Shown: positions 34,889 through 43,530 of the stretch, piece after piece
How the letters are laid out: each line of letters opens with the position of its first letter
Position numbering within the stretch: position 1 is the stretch's first letter
Assembly (NCBI RefSeq): GCF_000426705.1
Contig: NZ_KE384556.1
Coordinates: forward strand, 118,876-182,875
Direction of reading: 5' to 3'
Source: Spirochaeta cellobiosiphila DSM 17781
GTDB lineage: Bacteria; Spirochaetota; Spirochaetia; DSM-17781
DNA length: 64,000 nt
Translations under genes and position numbers: made by a program
The notes under the pieces: model-generated
Told to the model about the DNA's origin: nothing
Seen by the model: only the letters and a program-made list of their open reading frames with translations
Database searches by the model: none

Positions 34889-36275
34889 CAAAGTCCTGTT
34901 TTAATTGTTTGCTTACCTGGAGGTAATGTTCATATCCCTCTTTATATCTATCATGGTAGTTCCAACGAGGAGTATATACAGCCTTAACTTTAACTAAGGC
35001 CTCACTAGCTTCTTTCAGATTAGGGTATTCTCCCTGAGCTACCATAGCACAACAGGCATTCCCTAATAGTTCTGCGTCTTCTATCTCAGGAACAAGGATT
35101 CTTTTCCCAATAATATCAGATTTTATTTGATTCCACATAACATTCTTTGCCTGACCGCCAGAGACCCTCAATTCCTCTACCTTGTATCCAATGGATTCAA
35201 AATCATGTAAAACGGACTTGATAGAATATCCAATAGCTTCAACAACGGCTCTACCTAAATGATGTTTATCCTGTTCCGGCTCTAATCCCCAAAAAACACC
35301 TTCATGAAAGTCCATGGCCCCTTTACAGTTAAGGGTGGGAATAAACAAGGGCTTCCCTGTAGCGGCTTCTGTTTTTTCGATCCCCATTAGCATTTGGCGG
35401 TAGGAGCTGTTTTCCAAACCTGATAGACGTCGATACCATTCAAAAAGGCGACCTGTAGAACTTAAGATCCCAGATAGGTTTTGATATCCTTCAATAACAT
35501 GGGGCAACTGTCTCAGATGAGGATGATCATGTTTTTCCCCGGCACATAGATTAATACCTTCACTGGAACCGGCCCGATCACAGACACGTCCGGGACTAAC
35601 GGCCCCTGTACCTAAAAGGGAGGCCAGAAAATCAGAACCTGATGCGACCACAGGAACCCCCTGGGGTAAACCGGTTGTAAAACCCGGTTCTTTTTGTACG
35701 GTCCCTATGATATCCCCCATCTTCACAAAAGGGGGAAACTTCCGAGGATCAAGGTCATACAAAGAGATGTCCTCTTCCTTCCATATATAGGGAGTAAATT
35801 CATCATGACTGGTAATCGTTGTCTTTTCACCAGTTAGATAATAGGAGATATATTCTGCTACAGATAGGAAACTGGATGTTTTATCATAGACTTCTGGATG
35901 ATTGTCCCTTAACCACGCGGCTTTAGGTAAAAAGTAGGACGTACCCCCTTCTCTAAAGCTATTACGTTGATCCAACCACAACATAGCGTTATAGGTTGGG
36001 CGACCGTCCTTATCAATGGGGACAAGGCTGGGGCCATGAGAACTAATGGACACTGCAGCAATAGAATCATAACCACCCAGGCTAGCTACAGCATCTCGTA
36101 AAGCATCAATCCATATTTGAGGATTCCAATTATCATAATCAGGGGTTCCCCAATCTTTGTAGGATATGGTGTTTTTACTAAATAAGTCCCCACGAGAATC
36201 AATCAGCCCTCCTTTGAGGGCTGATGTACCTACATCGATACAAAGAACTAATTTCCGGTCTAATTTTGGAGACAT
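34872..36275 (-). CDS. FGGY-family sugar kinase, xylulokinase-like
   Basis: A 467-residue ATP-dependent sugar kinase. The N-lobe has LCIDVGTSALKGGLID and ISSHGPSLVPIDKDGRP, MLWLDQRN, and the catalytic Asp region GVPVVASGSDFLASLLGTGA; the C-lobe contains GLEPEQDKHHLGRAVVEAIG and RVSGGQAKNVMWNQIKSDI. Substrate cannot be fixed from motifs: xylulose, ribulose or a related pentose are possible. It follows the PRPP synthase gene with zero spacing (TAG then ATG), so it is co-expressed, and lies beside a divergent nucleoside ABC system. Confidence 0.88.
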   Translation of the reverse strand: MSPKLDRKLVLCIDVGTSALKGGLIDSRGDLFSKNTISYKDWGTPDYDNWNPQIWIDALRDAVASLGGYDSIAAVSISSHGPSLVPIDKDGRPTYNAMLWLDQRNSFREGGTSYFLPKAAWLRDNHPEVYDKTSSFLSVAEYISYYLTGEKTTITSHDEFTPYIWKEEDISLYDLDPRKFPPFVKMGDIIGTVQKEPGFTTGLPQGVPVVASGSDFLASLLGTGAVSPGRVCDRAGSSEGINLCAGEKHDHPHLRQLPHVIEGYQNLSGILSSTGRLFEWYRRLSGLENSSYRQMLMGIEKTEAATGKPLFIPTLNCKGAMDFHEGVFWGLEPEQDKHHLGRAVVEAIGYSIKSVLHDFESIGYKVEELRVSGGQAKNVMWNQIKSDIIGKRILVPEIEDAELLGNACCAMVAQGEYPNLKEASEALVKVKAVYTPRWNYHDRYKEGYEHYLQVSKQLKQDFARSKK

Positions 36276-37514
36276 CTATTCCTCTTTACTTAAGAGCTTA
36301 CGTATAATCCTACGATTGTCCAATAAGGGAGACAGACTCCTGTTATGATGTGTTCTACTAATAGCACGGGCAAACAAATTCGATACATTAGCACTAATAA
36401 ACCAGGGTCGGTTTAATAATACCTCGTCATGATAAACAGCGTTTGTTCCAATGATGGCTTTAAAGAGTCCCTGCTCATAGGCTTTATCAAAAACCTCAAT
36501 AGCACTACCGGTAAAGAATGGTAGAGAAATACCGCAAATGATATCTTTGGCACCATGGGATTTCAGATATTCCATAGCTTTAATCAAGGTTCCCCCTGTG
36601 CCTAGCATATCATCAGCCATAAAGACGTTTTTGCCGTCGACTTCACCCAATAACCTTGTTGTGGTTATATTGGAATCCCGGGCAGAGCTTGTTAGTTTGG
36701 AATAATCTCTCTCTTTGTAAAGCATAGCCATAGGCTTTTTTAGACTTCCAGCATAAAACTTATTACGGTCAACAGCACCAGTATCTGGTGATACAATAAC
36801 CAGATCATCTTCTTTAAGATCAATCATTTGACTAAGTTTACGAAGGATTTGATAGGAAGCATGAAGATTTTCCAGATGGAGAAGATCAAAAGTATGGTCT
36901 ATCTCTTTTGAGTGAATATCCAGAGTAATAATTCTCTCTACTCCAGAATTTTCAATAATCTTACCTAAACGACTAGCGGTTAATCCTTCCCGCCCTTTTT
37001 TCTTATGTTGTCTTGCATAAGGATAGGAGGGGATAACCACTGTAACAGAAGAAGCTCCGGCTTGAAGAGCCGCATCAATGGTTACCAGCAGAATCATAAA
37101 GTGATCATTTACGCTTAAAAGCTGTTGATCCTCTGAACCATGAAAGGTCAAGGGATAATGATTTTCCATATCCTGAACAATGAAAAGGTCGACCCCCCGT
37201 ACAGTTGATAGGATTTCAGCCTTAAACTCTCCATTAGCAAATCTTGTAAAGTTAGCAGGTATTCGAAAAGAAGGAGATCGATATTCATCAATCGGACCAG
37301 GCAAATGCATTTTAGTTGTGGCTATATCATTCTGTAAGTTAGTTTGCTTAATGATATCTTCTTTTGGAACACTATAACGTTTAGCAAGTAAAGTAGCCTT
37401 TTTATCAAATTTTCTTAAGTATATGGTTTTTAGATGAGCGATAATCTCCTCGGCAAATCTTTCACCACCTGGGCAGGGCAAAATCCCAAGAGAAGAGGAT
37501 GTGGAAATACTCAT
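36276..37514 (-). CDS. prs: Ribose-phosphate pyrophosphokinase, long form
   Basis: A 412-residue PRPP synthase that makes PRPP from ribose-5-phosphate and ATP. Seen: FANGEFKAEI, VVIPSYPYARQHKKKGREGL, IITLDIHSKEIDHTF, and the PRPP loop VFMADDMLGTGGTL. These replace the usual FxDGE, YARQDRK and DDIIDTAGT forms, so the protein is divergent. It is ~95 residues longer than the usual ~315, mainly from an N-terminal segment of roughly residues 30-85. Co-transcribed with a sugar kinase. Another, standard prs may exist elsewhere in the genome; this copy may serve salvage. Confidence 0.85.
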   Translation of the reverse strand: MSISTSSSLGILPCPGGERFAEEIIAHLKTIYLRKFDKKATLLAKRYSVPKEDIIKQTNLQNDIATTKMHLPGPIDEYRSPSFRIPANFTRFANGEFKAEILSTVRGVDLFIVQDMENHYPLTFHGSEDQQLLSVNDHFMILLVTIDAALQAGASSVTVVIPSYPYARQHKKKGREGLTASRLGKIIENSGVERIITLDIHSKEIDHTFDLLHLENLHASYQILRKLSQMIDLKEDDLVIVSPDTGAVDRNKFYAGSLKKPMAMLYKERDYSKLTSSARDSNITTTRLLGEVDGKNVFMADDMLGTGGTLIKAMEYLKSHGAKDIICGISLPFFTGSAIEVFDKAYEQGLFKAIIGTNAVYHDEVLLNRPWFISANVSNLFARAISRTHHNRSLSPLLDNRRIIRKLLSKEE

Positions 37515-37669
37515 TATCCTTCCTTAATAGATGAATTAATAAAGATTTAACTATCGCAGAACATATCATAAGGGCAACAAGGGGGTCAATGACGGTCTTT
37601 GACAGGGATAGGAAAAATGTTTTAAAAGATTAGGAAAATTAGTAATATATTTAGAGAAGGAGTTCTCAA

Positions 37670-38698
37670 GTGAAAAAAAGCACTTTACTTATATTAATGG
37701 CAGTAAGCACTTTCCTATTTATGTCCTGCGGGAATAAACAGGAAGCAGCTGGAGATGGGAAGCTGTCTCTAGCAGTATTTGTCCCGGGAGTCTTAGCCGG
37801 TAGCCCTACCTATGAAATGATGGATAAAGGGGTAAGGAAGGCCGCATCAGAATTTGATAATGTTAGTGTCAAAACTATTGAAGGTGGTTATAACCAGGGA
37901 GAATGGTTGAGTCAGGTAACAGCTCTGGCTGCCAGCAAAGAGTATGATATCATTTTCACTTCCAATCCCTCCCTTCCCGAACTGTGTGCGGAAGCCCAAA
38001 AGAGTTATCCCGATCAAAAGTTTGTTATTTGGGATGGGTATAGAGAGAATCAGCCTAATATGGCAACCATGCGGTTTAATGACAGAGAATTAGCCTTCCT
38101 TTTAGGCCACCTGGCCAGGCAGATCACACAGGGTCAAATGCCTTTGGCTAATCCCGATCAGAAAATCGGACTTATTGTAGGTCAAGAATATCCTGTTATG
38201 AATGGTGCGATCATTCCCGGATTTAAACAGGGAGTATTAGCCCTTGGTGAAGGAACTGAAGTGGATATCCGTGTTGTGGGTAACTGGTATGATGCGGGCA
38301 AAGCGACAGAATTAGCCAATAGTATGTTTGACTCAGGGGTGGATGTGATCCTTACCATTGCGGGAGGAGCCAATCAGGGAGTTGTAGCTGCAGCCAAAGA
38401 AAGGGGCAAATATGTTCTTTGGTACAATACAGATGGGTATAGTATTGATTCCCATATTGTTGGATCAGGTTTGCTTTTAGCGGATAAAGCAGCCTATGAA
38501 TGGACAAAAAAAGCGCTAGAAGGAACTCTAGAATACAATAAAGCCATAACTGTTGGTGTGAAAGAAGGTTATATTGATTTTATCAGTGATAATAAAAATT
38601 ACATAAAACAAGTATCACCAGAGATCCAGCAAGCCCAGAGTCAGTTAATGGACAGACTAAAGAAGGGAGAATTAACTCTTTCCATGCCAAAACTTTAG
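37670..38698 (+). CDS. BMP-family nucleoside-binding lipoprotein (PnrA/Med type)
   Basis: A 342-residue substrate-binding lipoprotein: signal and lipobox FMSC (Cys20), then LSLAVFVPGVLAGSPTYEMM, IIFTSNPSLPELC, GLIVGQEYPVMNGAIIPGFK, GGANQGVVAAAKERGKYVLW and GSGLLLADKAAYEWT. BMP family members such as Treponema PnrA bind purine nucleosides. It leads the ATPase and two permease genes. GTG start, AAGGAG eight bases upstream. A TTGACA at 37599-37604 may be its -35 with a weak -10. Confidence 0.93.
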   Translation: MKKSTLLILMAVSTFLFMSCGNKQEAAGDGKLSLAVFVPGVLAGSPTYEMMDKGVRKAASEFDNVSVKTIEGGYNQGEWLSQVTALAASKEYDIIFTSNPSLPELCAEAQKSYPDQKFVIWDGYRENQPNMATMRFNDRELAFLLGHLARQITQGQMPLANPDQKIGLIVGQEYPVMNGAIIPGFKQGVLALGEGTEVDIRVVGNWYDAGKATELANSMFDSGVDVILTIAGGANQGVVAAAKERGKYVLWYNTDGYSIDSHIVGSGLLLADKAAYEWTKKALEGTLEYNKAITVGVKEGYIDFISDNKNYIKQVSPEIQQAQSQLMDRLKKGELTLSMPKL

Positions 38699-38708
38699 GA
38701 GTTATTCT

Positions 38709-40166
38709 TTGATTCTACAATTTGACAATGTGTCAAAATCCTTTCAAGAGACAGGGGTCAAAGCCTGTCAAAATATTAATCTCTTCCTTAATAAGGGAGA
38801 GATCCTTGGATTAGTCGGGGAAAATGGTGCTGGAAAATCAACTCTCATGAAGATAGGAGCTGGTTGGATAGCCCCGGACGAAGGGAATGTAAAGATAGCT
38901 AAGGATAGCCGACTCTACTACGTTCCCCAAATGCCTCTTATCATTCCCCAATTCAGTTTACTGGATAATATTATGTTAGGAACCGAAGGTACAAAGCTGG
39001 TTCTTAACCGACATACGGCTGAGGTTAAACTAAAAGCCCTCATGGAGACATACCATCTCCCTTTTGATCTTCACTCCAAAGGGAAAGATCTTAGTTCAAA
39101 CCTTTTTCCCTTATTAGGCATATTATCTGCCCTTTATAGAGATGCAGATATATTGTTTTTGGATGAACCGACAGCAGGGTTGAGTAAAATAGAATCGGAA
39201 CAACTTTTTGTTCTCATGAAGCAATTACAAAGTGAAGGAAAAACGCTTCTGTTTATTTCCCATAAAATGGAAGAAATACATAAACTTAGTGATAGGATAG
39301 CCCTCTTAATCAGAGGACGTTTGGAAGGTATCTATAACAAAGAGGATATATCTCCCAATGATATAGGTAGTAAATTATTCGGTTCTAATGAATTTATCTA
39401 TGAAGAATCCCTGGCTCCCAAACCGGAATGGCTTGTCTACAAAATGAATCATGTCAAAGTAAAAGGGGATGGTCGAAACGTTCTTGAGGATTTCGAATTA
39501 AATATTCATAACGGAGAAATTCTGGCTATAACAGGAATAAGAGAGAACGGGTTATCCTGTCTGGAGGATACAGCAGCAGGCATGACAGAAGTACTAAATG
39601 GGGACATACTCCTCCTAAATGAAAGTATTACAAAGGCAGAACCGGCAGATCTAAGACAGTTGGGGGTTTCTTATGTTCCCTCTGACCGCCTCATGAGAGG
39701 AGCCAGTCTGGATAATAATATTGCAGAGAATCTAATCCTGCTACGAAGCCCCCGTTTTTTTAAAAAAGGATGGTTTGAGTTTCATCGCGCTTTTCAATTT
39801 GTCAAAGACATAATCGAACAGTTCAGCATTAAGGGGAAGGCCAGTCAGAAAATGCGCAGATTATCAGGAGGCAATCTTCAAAAGGTAATCTTAGGCCGGG
39901 AACTAGAATGGAACCCCAAACTTCTCATCTTGTCAGAACCAACCTGGGGATTAGATTTGGCAAGCAAAAAGGATGTCTATAGTGAAGTACGTAAGATCCA
40001 GGAAAAGGGAACAGCAATCCTTTTGTTGACAACCGATTACCAAGAGGCCCTGACCCTGGGTGATAAAGTAGGGGTCCTCTTTAATGGACAGATGGCAGAA
40101 CCACGCCCTCCCCGAGAATGGACTCCTGAATCATTGGGGAAAGCCTTTTTGGGTATGGGAGAGTAG
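38709..40166 (+). CDS. Nucleoside ABC transporter ATPase with two fused NBDs
   Basis: A 485-residue cytoplasmic ATPase. NBD1 has a full Walker A (GENGAGKSTLMK) and Walker B (ILFLDEPTAGLS), but its signature region reads DLSSNLFPLLGILSAL instead of LSxGxxQ. NBD2 lacks a Walker A Lys/Ser (GIRENGLSCL), as usual in this family, but has a normal signature RLSGGNLQKVILG and LLILSEPTWGLD. So only the composite site using NBD1 Walker A plus NBD2 signature looks competent. TTG start with AGGAG upstream. Co-transcribed with the binding protein and permeases. Confidence 0.92.
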   Translation: MILQFDNVSKSFQETGVKACQNINLFLNKGEILGLVGENGAGKSTLMKIGAGWIAPDEGNVKIAKDSRLYYVPQMPLIIPQFSLLDNIMLGTEGTKLVLNRHTAEVKLKALMETYHLPFDLHSKGKDLSSNLFPLLGILSALYRDADILFLDEPTAGLSKIESEQLFVLMKQLQSEGKTLLFISHKMEEIHKLSDRIALLIRGRLEGIYNKEDISPNDIGSKLFGSNEFIYEESLAPKPEWLVYKMNHVKVKGDGRNVLEDFELNIHNGEILAITGIRENGLSCLEDTAAGMTEVLNGDILLLNESITKAEPADLRQLGVSYVPSDRLMRGASLDNNIAENLILLRSPRFFKKGWFEFHRAFQFVKDIIEQFSIKGKASQKMRRLSGGNLQKVILGRELEWNPKLLILSEPTWGLDLASKKDVYSEVRKIQEKGTAILLLTTDYQEALTLGDKVGVLFNGQMAEPRPPREWTPESLGKAFLGMGE

Positions 40167-40168
40167 TT

Positions 40169-41194
40169 ATGAACACAACTGGCAAAATCAGCAATTTAGT
40201 CATAACCATCTCGGTCACTCTGATCTGTGCAGGCTTGCTCCTGCTTATATTTTCATCAGATCCGATTAAGGGATGGGAATACTTTTTTACAGGACCTTTT
40301 CAATCTTCCTACTCCTTTGGCAATCTTCTCGGTAAGACAAATCTTTTATTGTTAACAGGGATGGGAGCTTTTATAGCCTTCCAGGGAGGCGTATTCAACT
40401 TAGGAGGAGAAGGTCAGGTATATTTAGGTGGCCTTGTGTTTGTGGCCGCTTCCTTCTTCTTCCCTGATGGTTTTATTGGATTTACTTTAAGCTTATTTCT
40501 TACCATTGTGTCTGGCTTCTTATTAGCTGGTTTATCAGGATTCCTCAAAATCAAATGGGATGTAGATGAGTTAATCACAACGTTCCTCATAAGTAGTAGT
40601 GTTTTTTCTATTGTGGACATTCTTCTGGGAAGCCCCTACCTGAAGGATCCTGACAGCTATTTGATTGCCTCTAAATCAGTGAGCGATACTCATCGTTTCA
40701 CAGCATTACTCCCCCCTAGCAGCCTGAATACATCAATCTTTGTGAGTCTATTGCTATTAGCGGGATTGACCTATTTTCTCTACGCCACCTTATCTGGCTA
40801 TCGTCTGCGTTTAACAGGTGCTAATCGGAATTTTGCCTATTATGGGGGAATAAGAATAAAGCTATTCACTTTTATGCCCTTGGCCATTAGCGGAGCCTTC
40901 CATAGCTTAGCCGGTGGGATATGGGTCGCAGGGTACCATGGTAAGATGATACAGAGTTTCTCCGGAGGGGTAGGCTGGAATGGGATAGCAGTTGCCTTGA
41001 TCGCAAGAAAAAATCCAATAGCCATACTACCAGCGGCTTTTCTCATGGCTTATCTGGAAAGTGCGTCCCAAGCAGCCACAATCCATTCGGATTTCCCCTA
41101 TGAACTTGGTTCTATTCTACAAGGCTTAGTACTTCTTTTGGTAACGCTTCAATATTATCCTAACCTTAAAGGATTAAGAAAGAAACATGCTTAA
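40169..41194 (+). CDS. Nucleoside ABC transporter permease 1
   Basis: A 341-residue inner-membrane permease of the BMP-associated (BPD_transp_2) type, with about nine hydrophobic helices. Motifs include GAFIAFQGGVFNLGGEGQVYLGG and KWDVDELITTFLISS near the centre, and GGVGWNGIAVALIARKNPIA toward the C-terminus. It starts two bases after the ATPase stop and overlaps permease 2 by eight bases. Together they form the membrane channel for nucleoside import. Confidence 0.92.
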   Translation: MNTTGKISNLVITISVTLICAGLLLLIFSSDPIKGWEYFFTGPFQSSYSFGNLLGKTNLLLLTGMGAFIAFQGGVFNLGGEGQVYLGGLVFVAASFFFPDGFIGFTLSLFLTIVSGFLLAGLSGFLKIKWDVDELITTFLISSSVFSIVDILLGSPYLKDPDSYLIASKSVSDTHRFTALLPPSSLNTSIFVSLLLLAGLTYFLYATLSGYRLRLTGANRNFAYYGGIRIKLFTFMPLAISGAFHSLAGGIWVAGYHGKMIQSFSGGVGWNGIAVALIARKNPIAILPAAFLMAYLESASQAATIHSDFPYELGSILQGLVLLLVTLQYYPNLKGLRKKHA

Positions 41195-42026
41195 AACTAT
41201 TCTCAATATATTATCCCCCTATTTACTGGCCGCAATCGGGGGCTTATTCACAGAACTGGCAGGATGTTTAAACATTGCTCTCGAGGGTTATATGGTTTGG
41301 GGAGCTTTTGCCTCTGTGATCATCTTTCACTTTACCCATTCTCTGGTACTGTCTTTGTCATTGGCCCTAGTATCAGCAGCATTTATTGCCTACTTACAAT
41401 ATATCATTAGCTACAAAGGAAAAGCGGATGTCTTTGTTGTGGGCTTAGCCTTCAACTTAATCATACCGGGTATCACAGCCCTTATATCCTCCCTCGTATT
41501 TAGTACTAAGGGAGTCATACGATTCGAAGGAGTGGAAGGGGAACTATCAATGCTTATCCTAGTCTTACAATTCCTTACCATACTTTCACTACCCCTTGCC
41601 CACTATTTTCTCTATTACACAGTACCCGGTCTTAGGTTAAGAGGAGCCGGGATCAATGAACAGCTACTCCAATCCCGTAAAGTAAAAGCCAATGTCTATA
41701 TCCGGGGGGCCATGATTATCTCAGGAGTTCTCAGTGCAGGAGGAGGTATTCTGCTGGCACTCAGACAATCCGCCTATGTTCCTGGGATGGTATCAGGAAG
41801 GGGTTGGATTGCCTTAGTCGTTATCTATCTGGGATACAAAAATCCCCTAGGCGTCTTCCTAGGGGGTGTAGTCTTTGCCAGCACAGAGCTGCTATCCCAT
41901 TTTCTTCAAGGGCAGGTAAAAGTTAGTCCAGGACTATTACTGGCACTCCCTTATCTCCTGACAGTAGTGATGATGGTTTTTTTTGCTATTCTTCAATCAA
42001 AGTCAAAGTCAAAGGATCAACACTAA
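41187..42026 (+). CDS. Nucleoside ABC transporter permease 2
   Basis: A 279-residue inner-membrane permease paired with permease 1. Signature segments: GGLFTELAGCLNIALEGYMVWG near the start, KGKADVFVVGLAFNLIIPGI, and VSGRGWIALVVIYLGYKNPLG, characteristic of this permease family. It ends the operon. Its last 41 bp overlap the 3' end of the convergent argH gene, encoding the terminal SKSKSKDQH tail. Confidence 0.92.
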   Translation: MLKTILNILSPYLLAAIGGLFTELAGCLNIALEGYMVWGAFASVIIFHFTHSLVLSLSLALVSAAFIAYLQYIISYKGKADVFVVGLAFNLIIPGITALISSLVFSTKGVIRFEGVEGELSMLILVLQFLTILSLPLAHYFLYYTVPGLRLRGAGINEQLLQSRKVKANVYIRGAMIISGVLSAGGGILLALRQSAYVPGMVSGRGWIALVVIYLGYKNPLGVFLGGVVFASTELLSHFLQGQVKVSPGLLLALPYLLTVVMMVFFAILQSKSKSKDQH

Positions 42027-43371
42027 GATTGGTTAAAGCTTCATAGGCCTGTGATAAATCCCTTATCTGCTGGTCTATGAGTTTATCCATTTCTTCTACA
42101 TGTTTGCTACAGGGATCCAGATTCAATTTGCCAGCAGTCCCATCATAGGTTCTATTATTTAGACTCTCTATAGGATCACCTTCCTTGTATTTATCAAGAT
42201 TCATCCCTACCTCTTTATAAGCGTCTCTAAAACTAACGCCTTGAGCTACTAGCTTTAGAGCAGCATCAGTAGCATAGATTTCTGGTGAAAAAGCCGCTTT
42301 TAAAGCCTCCTCATTTACTACGAGCTTATCAAAAGTTAATTTTGTAATCGCAAGCATAGAATATGAAGTGTCCAGTCCAAGAAGGAAAGGTTCCTTCGTT
42401 TCTTGGGAATCTCTATTATATCCAGAGGGAAGAGAGCGGAGCACATTCTTAACCTGTTGAGAATAGCCCCCTAGGGATGCGGATTTACCTCTCATTAACT
42501 CAAGCCCATCGGGATTCTTTTTCTGAGGCATGATAGAGGATCCTGTGCATAATTCATCAGGAAGAGTGAAGTACCCAAATTCAGGAAGACTAAAAAGAAT
42601 GAGGTCCTGAGCGACTTTGCTAAGGGTTAAGCCTATCTGATCAAGGATATCCAAAATCATTGTTTCCAGCTTCCCCCGTGAGTTTATCACATAAAGAACA
42701 TTGTTTTGAACTTTTGGAAAGCCCAAAAGAGATCCAGTAAAATAACGGTCCAGATCTAAAGGAACACCATAACTGGCGGCCGCCCCCAGAGGATTTTGAT
42801 TCCAGATATTATAAGCATGACTTAATAAGTCACTTAGATCAGCCAATTCCTCAGCAAAAGCAGCAGCCCACAAACCAACAGAACTGGGCATAGCAATCTG
42901 CATATGGGTTCGACCGGGCATGGGGACATCCTTATGTGATTGAGCAAAACTTAAAAGACTTGTCGTTAGGTCATTCAACATCTGTCTTATATTAAGGATC
43001 TGTGATCGTCCATAGACTCTCATCATTGTCACAACCTGATCATTACGGGATCGACCGGTATGGATTTTTTTACCTGCGTCCCCAAGTTGTTTTGTTAAAT
43101 AGTTTTCAATAGAGGTGTGACAATCTTCATGTTGCTTTTCTACAGAGAATTCTCCCTTCTGCCACAGTTGAATAATATGGATTAGCTCAGTCTTCAATTT
43201 GCCAAAGTCTTCTGCAGACAAAACACCAATCTTATGAAGACCAGCACCATGAGCAATGGAGGCAAGGCAATCGGCACTAACCATCTGCCGGTCTAAAAGA
43301 TAGTCTCTTCCTGTTGTAAAATCTTCTAACACAGAGTTCACTTGATAGTTTTTAGCCCATAACTTAGCCAT
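41986..43371 (-). CDS. argH: Argininosuccinate lyase
   Basis: A 461-residue enzyme splitting argininosuccinate to arginine and fumarate in the cytoplasm. Seen: HTGRSRNDQVVTMMR, MPGRTHMQIAMPSSVG, NQNPLGAAASYGVPL, and the fumarase-superfamily signature GSSIMPQKKNPDG. Length is normal. No other arginine-biosynthesis gene is in the window, so it stands alone, which is frequent in bacteria with scattered arg genes. Its 3' end overlaps the nucleoside permease gene. Confidence 0.95.
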   Translation of the reverse strand: MAKLWAKNYQVNSVLEDFTTGRDYLLDRQMVSADCLASIAHGAGLHKIGVLSAEDFGKLKTELIHIIQLWQKGEFSVEKQHEDCHTSIENYLTKQLGDAGKKIHTGRSRNDQVVTMMRVYGRSQILNIRQMLNDLTTSLLSFAQSHKDVPMPGRTHMQIAMPSSVGLWAAAFAEELADLSDLLSHAYNIWNQNPLGAAASYGVPLDLDRYFTGSLLGFPKVQNNVLYVINSRGKLETMILDILDQIGLTLSKVAQDLILFSLPEFGYFTLPDELCTGSSIMPQKKNPDGLELMRGKSASLGGYSQQVKNVLRSLPSGYNRDSQETKEPFLLGLDTSYSMLAITKLTFDKLVVNEEALKAAFSPEIYATDAALKLVAQGVSFRDAYKEVGMNLDKYKEGDPIESLNNRTYDGTAGKLNLDPCSKHVEEMDKLIDQQIRDLSQAYEALTNLSVDPLTLTLIEE

Positions 43372-43530
43372 TTTTTCCTCCCATTAGGGTTTAATCTAGA
43401 GGCTTAGAGTATCCTTTGCTTCAATAAGCTGTCAATAATGCACAAATATAGGCACTTAAGGATTTTCAAGGCCCCTTTTTTTGTGTTAGGTTTTTGTTAA
43501 TTTTCTAATAAACACGAAGAGGTTTAATTC

